Source: Syntrophomonadaceae bacterium | GTDB taxonomy: Bacteria > Bacillota > Syntrophomonadia > Syntrophomonadales > Syntrophomonadaceae | Length of the DNA: 9,065 bases | Assembly (NCBI GenBank): GCA_012798055.1 | Contig: JAAZOA010000169.1 | Coordinates: 1-9,065, forward strand | Reading direction: 5' to 3' | In this document: positions 1 to 6,616 of the stretch, piece after piece | How positions within the stretch are numbered: position 1 is the stretch's first letter | How the letters are laid out: every line of letters starts with the position of its first letter | The notes under the pieces: generated by a model | Told to the model about the DNA's origin: nothing | Seen by the model: the letters and a program-made list of their open reading frames with translations, nothing else | The model's database searches: none | Program-made: the position numbers and the translations under genes

Positions 1-2060
1 ATCAGCAGCTCTATTCCCGGATACTCCCGGAACGCTTCGAGCTGAACGAAATTAAGTTCCGGGCTCAAGCAGGCTGTCTTTAACCCTTTTCCCACAAGGA
101 TGTCCAGGGTGTGGCGATTATAGATATTCAGGCCATAATCCGCATAAACTCTGCTTACATTTGCCAGAGCCCATTCCAGATCAGACCAGCTGGCTATCAT
201 GACCGAATCGAATCCAGAGAGAACCGCCTGTTTATAAGCAAACTTGTCTCCTGACTGATGGATGCGGGGTAAAAGAGGCACGATTCTATCGCTGCGTTCG
301 CTCTCCATAGCCTGTAAACCTCGCATCAAGGGCCATTTCTCCTGGCCCAATCCTGCCAGATCGACATAGACCATATCGGCTCCCGCCTCCATAGCCAATC
401 TGGCCTGCTCAGGTCGATTCACCAGCACAGTCAGACCCGGCCGCAATGATTCGGCAAACAGCGGTTTCTGCTGCAAAAAAAGCTCTTTTTCCTGCCGGAA
501 ACCATTTTCGCTCTGGGGCTCCGGCCTCCATGGCTGCAAGATCATGTCAGCAAGGAGGTCAGTTGCCCTGCGCCTGGCCTCATTGATATCGCTGAAGGGG
601 ACCAGCAACCCATTATCGCCATAAACATCAAGCTTATCCAGGACAAAGGGTGTATTGCCAAGCCTGGCGATCTTCTGGCGCAGAACTTCATGGTCCAAGG
701 GGTGTTGCTGGGATGGTTGGGCTGCATTCCTGCTGTGCACTTCCACCCTGTGCTCCCGCCGGTCGGCTATGACCAGGCGCATTTTTTGTCCAGCCTCAAG
801 ATATACCTCAGCATCGACTGGTATTTTCCAGCGCGCGTCATCACGAATGCTTGCCTGGGCTTCGGTCAGCAACTTCTGGTCATGGGTCTTGAACACCCGG
901 TCATTGTGCATTACCCGTCCGTCCAGTTTTATCTCGATGGTTTGCCCGGTTTTGGCTTCTAAAACCCTTTCATTGTCGACCAGTATCTCTTTTACAACGG
1001 CAGCTGGGGCAGTCCCCTGTCCCATCCAAACCGTCAAGCCGTCCCCTAAGCTAATCGGCGCGGATAGTCTGATCCGGGTGTTGAGGTCACCCTTTTGCTC
1101 TAGTACTCTGCCCACATAGGTCCCCCTGTTGTTGGGTCGCCTGCTGCTCAAGAAACCCGCCTTACTCTCAATGAAATAACCGCTGGTGAAATTACGGTTG
1201 AATATTCCTAACAAGCGTTCTAAAATAGCTTTTTCGGGGTGATAATCCCCGCTAGCCGCCAATTCATCCAGGGCTTCACGATATGCGCGGGTCACAACGG
1301 CTACATATTCCGGACGCTTCATGCGCCCTTCAATTTTCAGGGAGGTGACCCCGCATTCAGCCAATGCCGGCAGGTATTCGATCAGACACAGGTCTGCAGG
1401 ACTGAGCAGATACCTTCCTTGTCCCGCCAGGATAGAAGACTCCTTGCCGCTACGGCAGTGGATTTCGTAAGGTAGCCGGCAGGGTTGAGCGCAACGCCCC
1501 CGGTTGCCGCTGCGCCCGCCAACCATGCTGCTGAACAAGCACTGCCCGGAATAGCAAAAGCAGAGAGCTCCATGCACAAAGACTTCCAACTCCAGCCGCG
1601 GAAAACTGATGGTAATTAATTTGATTTCCTCGGCTGAAAGTTCCCTGGCCAGCACTATCCTTTTTACTCCCTGCCCCTGCAGCCAGGCTGCGCCTTCGGG
1701 ATTGTGGATAGTCATCTGGGTGCTGGCGTGGATCCTAAGAGCCGGCAAAATGGTTCGCGCAGCCTTTAACAAACCTACATCCTGGAGGATGACTGCATCC
1801 ACCCCCATCTGCTGCAGCCTGAACAGGTAATTCAGAGCCTCTGGGAACTCAGCATCAGCTATCAGGGTGTTCACAGTTACATATATCTTTTTACCCCGCA
1901 TATGGGCATAATCCAATGCATCATTCATCTGCTGGGCCGTAAAATTGTCTGCCGACTGGCGCGCACTAAATTGCTGCCCGCCCAGGTACACAGCATCTGC
2001 GCCATTGTGAATGGCAGCCAGAAATGCTTCCCAGTTGCCGGCTGGGGCTAACAGTTCCAT
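1..2060 (-). CDS. U32 family peptidase with DUF3656-type region (RlhA/YhbU-like), 3' end cut by window edge
   Basis: The frame is open from ATG at 2060 to the window edge (686 codons, no stop). The N-terminus, MELLAPAGNWEA, is the classic U32 opening, followed by GADAVYLGG. The family signature lies at about residues 159-194: FVHGALCFCYSGQC, then GNRGRCAQPC. Cys167, Cys174, Cys190 and Cys225 match the four conserved cysteines of the family, and SLKIEGRMKRPEY follows near 240-252. The middle part (about 290-540) fits the DUF3656 region. From about residue 543 the sequence again looks like a U32 barrel start (NRPEQARLAMEAGADMVYVD). Long U32 proteins of this type run to roughly 800 residues or more, so perhaps 100-150 are missing. 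U32 members include collagenase-like proteins and the E. coli 23S rRNA C2501 hydroxylation factor RlhA; an RNA-modification role is plausible by family only. The start is supported by GGGAAGG ten bases upstream. The gene has its own promoter. Confidence 0.93.
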   Translation of the reverse strand, partial: MELLAPAGNWEAFLAAIHNGADAVYLGGQQFSARQSADNFTAQQMNDALDYAHMRGKKIYVTVNTLIADAEFPEALNYLFRLQQMGVDAVILQDVGLLKAARTILPALRIHASTQMTIHNPEGAAWLQGQGVKRIVLARELSAEEIKLITISFPRLELEVFVHGALCFCYSGQCLFSSMVGGRSGNRGRCAQPCRLPYEIHCRSGKESSILAGQGRYLLSPADLCLIEYLPALAECGVTSLKIEGRMKRPEYVAVVTRAYREALDELAASGDYHPEKAILERLLGIFNRNFTSGYFIESKAGFLSSRRPNNRGTYVGRVLEQKGDLNTRIRLSAPISLGDGLTVWMGQGTAPAAVVKEILVDNERVLEAKTGQTIEIKLDGRVMHNDRVFKTHDQKLLTEAQASIRDDARWKIPVDAEVYLEAGQKMRLVIADRREHRVEVHSRNAAQPSQQHPLDHEVLRQKIARLGNTPFVLDKLDVYGDNGLLVPFSDINEARRRATDLLADMILQPWRPEPQSENGFRQEKELFLQQKPLFAESLRPGLTVLVNRPEQARLAMEAGADMVYVDLAGLGQEKWPLMRGLQAMESERSDRIVPLLPRIHQSGDKFAYKQAVLSGFDSVMIASWSDLEWALANVSRVYADYGLNIYNRHTLDILVGKGLKTACLSPELNFVQLEAFREYPGIELL

Positions 2061-2118
2061 TGTGATGATACCTTCCCTGCTTAACCGGTTTTTACCCATT
2101 CACATAATGGGCTCATCT

Positions 2119-2127
2119 ATTATAGCA
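2119..2127 (-). promoter_or_regulatory. Extended -10 promoter for the U32 gene
   Basis: On the minus strand this reads TGCTATAAT: a perfect TATAAT -10 box with the TG of an extended -10 one base upstream. No convincing TTGACA-like -35 lies 16-18 bases further upstream, which is typical of extended -10 promoters. Transcription would start near 2112, giving a leader of about 50 bases before the ATG at 2060. It lies downstream of the polX terminator, so the U32 gene is probably its own transcription unit. Confidence 0.62.
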
Positions 2128-2192
2128 TAAAGTATGAGGCATAATTGCCCACAACATGGGTTCCTATTGCCGCACCGCCATTCACCGGTCAA

Positions 2193-2242
2193 TAAAAGAG
2201 CCCCGCAAACGAAGCTCAGATAATCGTTTGGGGGGGCCCTTA
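2193..2242 (-). terminator. Intrinsic terminator after zapA-polX
   Basis: Read on the minus strand, a GC-rich arm (GGGCCCCCCCAAACGA) pairs with TCGTTTGCGGGGCTC across a short loop. One internal mismatch or bulge interrupts the stem. The sequence TTTTATT follows immediately. It lies 42 bases past the polX stop and upstream of the U32 promoter. The T-tract is on the minus side only, so it acts on minus-strand transcripts. Confidence 0.72.
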
Positions 2243-2284
2243 TAAATCTCCCGAGAGAGTTCGGCCTAACCCAGGTGATCAGTC

Positions 2285-3970
2285 TTATTCAGGCTGGAAG
2301 TATTTTTTGATCTCCTGCCGGGAAAGACAGTTGATAACGTCTTTCTTCTCCAACCAGCCGCGGCGGGCATTCAATATCCCGTATCTAACCAACTTCAGGT
2401 CGTTTTTGTGATGCCCATCACTGTTGATCGCCACCTTGATCCCATAATCTTTGGCCTTTCGAGCTATTTCGGCATCAATATCCAGGCGGTCAGGATGTGA
2501 ATTTATCTCCAGGACAACCTGGTTCTTGGCAGCTTCTTCCAAGATGCGGTCCACATCCAATTCATAAGCAGGACGCCGGTTGAGCAGCCTGCCGCTCATA
2601 TGCCCGATCATGTCGACGTTGTCATCCTTAATGGCTGCAATTATGCGAGCGGTCTGCTGTTCTCTGTCCAGATGGAAATGGCTATGGATGGAGGCAATGA
2701 CCACATCCAACCCCCGCAGCAATTCTGCGCCGTAGTCCAAAGTGCCATCTTTCATTATGTCCACCTCGGTGCCCTTTAACACCTTGAAGTCCCGCAATTT
2801 TTTATTCATTCGGTCGATTTCTTCGCCCTGCGCCACGAGGCGTTCCTCGTTTAACCCGCCGCTTATGGCCAGGGAACGGGAATGATCAGTTATCGCCAGG
2901 TAAGAATATTTAAGTTTTCTAGCCGCCTCCACCATCTCCGCGATATTGCTGGCGCCGTCGCTCCAACTGGAATGAACATGCAAGTCGCCCCGCAAATCAG
3001 TCAGATCTACCAAATGAGGTATCTCTGCGTGGGCTGCTGCCTCTATTTCTCCCTGGTCTTCCCTTAATTCGGGAGGGATATAGTCTAGTTGGCAGCGCTC
3101 GTATATTTCCGCTTCGCTGGAGGCACTCTCAAGTATGGCAGCCGATCTGTCCTTGAAAAGATGGTCCACATGTTCTTTGGAACCTGTCGACCTGAAGAGC
3201 CCAGCAGCGTATTCTTCGGGGGCAACAATAATGATCTCAAAGGGGATGTTGAATTGCAACTGCCCCGCTATGTGCCCAGGTTCATCGGTTAAGATCTTTT
3301 TGGCTGAACGGTATTTGCTGGCATAAGCTCTGACCACGTCTTCAGCTCGGGAAGCCACCAGGATATCGATATCTGTTACCAGCGGTTTTCCCCTGCGGAT
3401 ACTTCCCACCAGGGAAGACAACAAAACCTGCGGGCACTTCCGCAGGTATTCCAGCAGGTCTTCTGCTATGGGCAGCACAAAACCCAAAGTATTTTTATCA
3501 CTGGTCTTATCCAGCATCTCGATCCCTTTTATTATGCCATACTCAGTCTTCCCCCCCATACCGGGGAGTACTCGGATTCTCTTGTCCTGTGCTGCCTCTA
3601 ATAATTCCTCGCGGTTGCTGATACCCAGTTTCTCATAGAGGATCTTGATGGTTTTGAAACCTACTCCGGGTATAGCTAACATTTCAAAAAGTCCCTCCGG
3701 TACCTCTCTTAGCAGGGTTTCATAATAATCACAGGTACCCTTGGTGAGCATTTCTACAATTTTGCCCTTGATGGCTTTCCCTACTCCCGTTATTTCGTCC
3801 AGGCGATCCTTCTCGTATAGATAGTAAAGGTCTTCATCAAGGTGATAGATAGAGTTGGCAGCCTGGCGATAAGCTCTGACCTTGAATGGGTTTTCGTCCT
3901 TGAATTGCAGCATGTCGGCAATATGATCAAAGACCCGGGCGATTTCACGGTTGGTCATCTTCAATTCCAT
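2285..3970 (-). CDS. polX: PolX-family protein: HhH + polymerase X + PHP nuclease domains, with altered polymerase site
   Basis: The protein is 561 residues, close to the usual length of bacterial PolX. The N-terminal 8-kDa-like and helix-hairpin-helix region has hairpins at about 60-75, 100-113 and 136-150 (TGVGKA, PGVGFK, PGMGGK). The palm carries GSIRRGK (189-195) with Asp200 and Asp202. The PHP domain spans about 325-561 with His331, His333, Asp338, His363, Glu402, His429, His431, His457, Asp518 and His520, so its metal site looks complete. In the family, the Pol domain fills short gaps in base excision repair and PHP gives 3'-5' exonuclease or AP-site activity. The third polymerase carboxylate is Glu245 rather than Asp, the usual Tyr-Phe before TGS is Arg-Ser (260-261), and about 15 residues are missing after TGSKEH. 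Polymerase activity is therefore doubtful. The gene starts one base after the zapA stop, so it is translationally coupled; GAGGAAAA in the zapA end is the likely ribosome site. Met5 is an alternative start. Confidence 0.94.
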   Translation of the reverse strand: MELKMTNREIARVFDHIADMLQFKDENPFKVRAYRQAANSIYHLDEDLYYLYEKDRLDEITGVGKAIKGKIVEMLTKGTCDYYETLLREVPEGLFEMLAIPGVGFKTIKILYEKLGISNREELLEAAQDKRIRVLPGMGGKTEYGIIKGIEMLDKTSDKNTLGFVLPIAEDLLEYLRKCPQVLLSSLVGSIRRGKPLVTDIDILVASRAEDVVRAYASKYRSAKKILTDEPGHIAGQLQFNIPFEIIIVAPEEYAAGLFRSTGSKEHVDHLFKDRSAAILESASSEAEIYERCQLDYIPPELREDQGEIEAAAHAEIPHLVDLTDLRGDLHVHSSWSDGASNIAEMVEAARKLKYSYLAITDHSRSLAISGGLNEERLVAQGEEIDRMNKKLRDFKVLKGTEVDIMKDGTLDYGAELLRGLDVVIASIHSHFHLDREQQTARIIAAIKDDNVDMIGHMSGRLLNRRPAYELDVDRILEEAAKNQVVLEINSHPDRLDIDAEIARKAKDYGIKVAINSDGHHKNDLKLVRYGILNARRGWLEKKDVINCLSRQEIKKYFQPE

Positions 3971-3971
3971 C

Positions 3972-4247
3972 TTATTTGCGCTTTTCCTCTTCCAACACCT
4001 TGACTAGTTCGTCATAATCCTCCTGCAGCTTATTGAGTTCATCGGCCAGGTTCAGAGCAGTCAGGACGGCAACTTTCACAATGGAGAGGCTATGATTGCG
4101 CTGCTCGATCATCCGCATCCGCCTGTCTACATAGGCGGCCAGCATCTCTATGTACTCTGCATTTTCATTACCCTTCACAATATATTCCTGGTTGAATATT
4201 TCAACTTTCACCCGGTTGGTGCCTGTGTTTTTCTTGCCGTCCACCAA
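3972..4247 (-). CDS. zapA: Cell division protein ZapA (FtsZ-ring bundling factor)
   Basis: A 91-residue protein with the ZapA architecture. A short N-terminal beta-hairpin head (VKVEIFNQEYIVKG, about 13-26) is followed by AEYIEMLAAYVDRRM, then a long charged helix from about 47 to 91 that would form the coiled-coil dimer or tetramer. ZapA binds FtsZ in the cytoplasm and stabilises the division ring. B. subtilis ZapA is of similar size. The start is not ATG: the frame opens with TTG (4245-4247) followed directly by GTG (4242-4244). GAGGGGG lies 5 bases before the TTG and 8 before the GTG, so either may be used, and GTG is at least as well spaced. It is followed one base later by polX, and the two probably share an mRNA. 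Confidence 0.92.
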   Translation of the reverse strand: MVDGKKNTGTNRVKVEIFNQEYIVKGNENAEYIEMLAAYVDRRMRMIEQRNHSLSIVKVAVLTALNLADELNKLQEDYDELVKVLEEEKRK

Positions 4248-4320
4248 ATATACCCCCTCTTCGGAATTATTTGTCTATTTCTATATGAAGATCATATTTC
4301 CTGCCCGCCACTAACCTTAG

Positions 4321-4356
4321 GATAAATAATGGCTGGCCCTTTCGGTTGCGGGCCGG
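4321..4356 (-). terminator. Possible weak terminator after the AOR operon
   Basis: Immediately after the stop of the last operon gene, the minus strand has GGCCC, a ten-base loop and GGGCC (4335-4354). An AT-rich tail, ATTATTTAT, follows a few bases later. The stem is short and the tail is not a clean T run, so termination may be partial and some transcripts could continue into zapA-polX. Confidence 0.4.
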
Positions 4357-4361
4357 TCCAG

Positions 4362-4823
4362 TTAGGGGTGCAGCTTAAGCGCAAGCTGTTGCCTTTTCTG
4401 AGCCAGCCATTCTTCCAGGGGGCCGTAGGAAATAGCACCAGTCCAGCACCACTTGGCGCATTGAGGATCACCCTGGCACAAATCGCATTTGAAAGCGGTT
4501 TTCTTGAGTGGATCGAAATTGGCATGACCGAAAGGGCACGCCATAACACACTGCCGGCAGCCGATACACCTGGCACTATCGATCATGATGATCCCTGTAT
4601 TCGGATCACGCCCGCATGCGCCCGACGGACATACTGCCACACAGATCGGTTCTTCACACATGGCACAGCTTACGGGTATATTCCAGCCCGCTCTCTCGTC
4701 TCTGGCTACCCGGATGCGAGACAATCTGCTGGAGCATGTACCTTCATGCACCAGGGAACAAATCATTTCACAATTTTTACAGCCTACACATTTGTCATAT
4801 TCAATCAGTAGAACCTTGCTCAC
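4362..4823 (-). CDS. Four-cluster [4Fe-4S] ferredoxin subunit (AorA/DmsB-like), second copy
   Basis: A 153-residue soluble protein with no signal peptide or membrane segment. Sixteen cysteines form four groups: Cys12/15/18/22, Cys53/56/61/65, Cys86/89/92/96 and Cys113/116/122/126. This is the pattern of electron-transfer subunits with four [4Fe-4S] clusters (DmsB, HycB and AorA types). It aligns without gaps to the polyferredoxin at 6127-6591, with every cluster cysteine at the same number and roughly 42% identity by hand count over about 136 positions. Its likely role is to carry electrons between the tungstopterin subunit and the FAD subunit or an outside acceptor. The start is GTG, with GGGGG seven bases upstream, 21 bases after the FAD gene stop. 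It is the last gene of the operon. Its exact partner is not shown by the sequence; it could be an alternative to, or a stacked partner of, the first copy. Confidence 0.88.
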   Translation of the reverse strand: MSKVLLIEYDKCVGCKNCEMICSLVHEGTCSSRLSRIRVARDERAGWNIPVSCAMCEEPICVAVCPSGACGRDPNTGIIMIDSARCIGCRQCVMACPFGHANFDPLKKTAFKCDLCQGDPQCAKWCWTGAISYGPLEEWLAQKRQQLALKLHP

Positions 4824-4844
4824 GGCTGAACCCCCATGCTGAGA

Positions 4845-6158
4845 TTATTTTTTCAGTCGGTCTAGAAAAGGGCGTGCTGGCAAATACCAATCCGCCCGCC
4901 TCATCATTCCCTGGTCGGACAAGATCTTCGCAACTGTTCGGAGAGGCATACGGTTTTTCATAAGGGCCATGATAGCCCCTAAACCGGTGGTGATCCCCAA
5001 GGATTGAAAGCCCATAATACGGTCTTCCCGCACCAACAGCCGCCAGTAACCTTTTTCCGATTCACCCTCAAATATTTCCAGGTCCTGATTACAGAGGCCC
5101 CCCTCATTAACACCCATGGAAACGGCACATTGTCCATAAATGTCTTCCACCACCAGATTCAAAGCACCCGGGTAAACCAATTTGCATCCCAGGCTATTAG
5201 CTCCGGCAATGCGCCCCTGGTCTTTGGCTGTTGTCCAAAGCAAGCTCAAGGTGGCTTTGCCGGTAAGCATGTCATGGGATTCCACGCAATCCCCACAGGC
5301 AAAAATGCTGGCGATATTAGTGCGCATACCTGTGTCTACGCTGATTCCTCCCAGTTTACCCAGTTCAATACCCGCTGATTCAGCCAATTCCGTATTCTGC
5401 CTGACTCCGGCTGCCCAGACTACAGTGTCGCATAATATCGCTCTTTTGTCAGTAAATGCACGCTCAACCCGCTGGTAACCTTCGATTGCAACTACAGACT
5501 CGCCAGTATAGATGCTTATCCCATGAGATGTGAGGATTTCTGCGATTCTACCGGCGGGCTCTCCGTCAAAAATGCGGGGCAGGATACGTTCCCGTTGTTC
5601 AATCACTGTAACCTTGCATTCCCGCTCCTGCAAAGCCTGTGCAACTTCTATCCCGATGTTGCCTGAACCCACTATCAAAACATGCTTTGGTCTATGAGCA
5701 ATAATGGCATCAATGTCGGCAACATCCTTAATAACGAAATTGCCCCTCAGCCCCGATCCATTTAGCGCAGGAACCGCAGCCCTGCTGCCGGTGGCTATAA
5801 TCAAGCTATCATAGTTGATTGTTTCCGATTCGGTTGCAACTGTTTTTGTATGCGGATCTATGCGTTGCACGGATTGCCCCCAGTGCATCTCAATGCCCAT
5901 ATTAGCGTAGTCATCGGGCTTTTTGATAAAGGGCTGGGAGCGCGATACCCACCCAGCAAGATAGTCCGGCAAGGCACAAGCTGAGAATTCCGGCACGTTC
6001 TCCCGGGCAACCATTATTACCTGAATTCGAGGGTCATAACTCCTGATGGTTTCCGCAGCGCTGTTGGCTGCTGCTCCATTACCGATAATCACGATTGTCT
6101 TTATGGCATGCTCCCTTACCAGTGAATCATGGCAAGAGTCTGCGTTTGGCTTCGGCAT
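4845..6158 (-). CDS. FAD-dependent NAD(P)H oxidoreductase subunit (AorC-like, pyridine nucleotide-disulfide oxidoreductase family)
   Basis: 437 residues if read from ATG at 6158. It has two Rossmann motifs: the FAD site IIGNGAAANSA (24-34) and the NAD(P) site IVGSGNIGIEV (162-172). ATGS (122-125) and ACGDC (287-291, the second flavin contact) follow the usual order. Residues 58-64 read FSACALP, which places Cys61 where CoA-disulfide reductases and NADH oxidases carry their redox cysteine. In the AorABC enzyme the flavin subunit of about this size exchanges electrons between the ferredoxin subunit and NAD+; the same role is inferred here from position between two polyferredoxins. The 6158 start overlaps the upstream gene by 32 bases and has no well-placed ribosome site. 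The first beta strand (KTIVIIGNG) begins at residue 20, and AAGGGAG sits six bases before an in-frame ATA at 6104, which may be the true start (419 residues). Confidence 0.9.
   Translation of the reverse strand: MPKPNADSCHDSLVREHAIKTIVIIGNGAAANSAAETIRSYDPRIQVIMVARENVPEFSACALPDYLAGWVSRSQPFIKKPDDYANMGIEMHWGQSVQRIDPHTKTVATESETINYDSLIIATGSRAAVPALNGSGLRGNFVIKDVADIDAIIAHRPKHVLIVGSGNIGIEVAQALQERECKVTVIEQRERILPRIFDGEPAGRIAEILTSHGISIYTGESVVAIEGYQRVERAFTDKRAILCDTVVWAAGVRQNTELAESAGIELGKLGGISVDTGMRTNIASIFACGDCVESHDMLTGKATLSLLWTTAKDQGRIAGANSLGCKLVYPGALNLVVEDIYGQCAVSMGVNEGGLCNQDLEIFEGESEKGYWRLLVREDRIMGFQSLGITTGLGAIMALMKNRMPLRTVAKILSDQGMMRRADWYLPARPFLDRLKK
6102..6117 (-). promoter_or_regulatory. Strong Shine-Dalgarno placed before an in-frame ATA codon (possible true start of FAD gene)
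   Basis: On the minus strand AAGGGAG (6111-6117) is followed by six bases and ATA (6102-6104), in frame with the FAD gene and directly before its first conserved residues. The nearby ATG (6108-6110) is out of frame and closes after one further codon. The listed ATG at 6158 has only a poorly spaced GGTGA. This suggests initiation at or near the ATA codon, though AUA starts are rare. Confidence 0.4.
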
Positions 6159-6591
6159 CTCTCACCAAGTCCATATTATCGGTCAAATCAGTGTATTTTA
6201 ACGCCCCGTAAGGACAGTATTTGACACATTGGGGGTCACCGCCACATTGGTCGCAATTTTCCACCCTCTCCTGCAGGTAGTTGAAAATGCTGGCAGCAAA
6301 GGGACAAGCGACCTGGCATACCCGGCAACTGATACAGCCCTCCAGATTGCGGATGGTGATCCCTGTTTCGTAATCTTTGCTGATCACATTCATGAGGCAG
6401 GCTGCTGCGCAGGGCGGATCAGTGCATTGACGGCAAGTCATGGGGATAAATATTCCCGCCTTTTCGTCCCTGTAGATGAGAATGCGGGCCAGGGAAGCCT
6501 CACATTGCCCGTTCCTGTGGATGGAGCAGGCCATCTGGCATAAACCACATCCGGTACACTTGTTGCTGTCGATTATAATTAGCCGGTTCAC
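6127..6591 (-). CDS. Four-cluster [4Fe-4S] ferredoxin subunit (AorA/DmsB-like), first copy
   Basis: 154 residues from GTG at 6591. Sixteen cysteines sit at 12/15/18/22, 53/56/61/65, 86/89/92/96 and 113/116/122/126, enough for four [4Fe-4S] clusters; Cys30 is also shared with the second copy. The protein is soluble, with no signal peptide. It lies 25 bases after the tungstopterin subunit gene and is the counterpart of AorA, the polyferredoxin that takes electrons from the W-subunit cluster and passes them to the flavin subunit. The frame is open further upstream to 6663, but that would overlap the AOR gene. GGAGG five bases before the GTG and the start of homology at NRLIIIDSNKC support the shorter form. 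After Cys126 comes a short tail without recognised motifs. Confidence 0.9.
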   Translation of the reverse strand: MNRLIIIDSNKCTGCGLCQMACSIHRNGQCEASLARILIYRDEKAGIFIPMTCRQCTDPPCAAACLMNVISKDYETGITIRNLEGCISCRVCQVACPFAASIFNYLQERVENCDQCGGDPQCVKYCPYGALKYTDLTDNMDLVRDAEAKRRLLP

Positions 6592-6596
6592 ATATT

Positions 6597-6601
6597 CCTC
6601 C
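6597..6601 (-). promoter_or_regulatory. Ribosome binding site fixing the GTG start at 6591
   Basis: GGAGG on the minus strand, five bases before GTG (6589-6591). It lies between the AOR stop (6617-6619) and the polyferredoxin start. It decides against the longer frame that begins inside the AOR gene. Confidence 0.8.
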
Positions 6602-6616
6602 GCAGCCACACCAGGA

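Noticed and set aside
655..1119. A 154-codon plus-strand frame inside the U32 gene
   Set aside because: Shadow of the U32 coding sequence, low-complexity Ser/Leu-rich translation, no motif.
4265..4330. TATGAT and TATAGA as possible -10 boxes for zapA
   Set aside because: No matching -35 and no extended -10; too weak to call, and read-through from the operon is possible.
4329..4811. A 160-codon plus-strand frame opposite the second polyferredoxin
   Set aside because: It mirrors the cysteine-rich gene on the other strand; no ribosome site or domain.
4820..4837. Five-codon mini-ORF (ATG to TGA) overlapping the GTG start of the second polyferredoxin
   Set aside because: No ribosome site precedes it; its G run is better explained as the Shine-Dalgarno of the GTG start.
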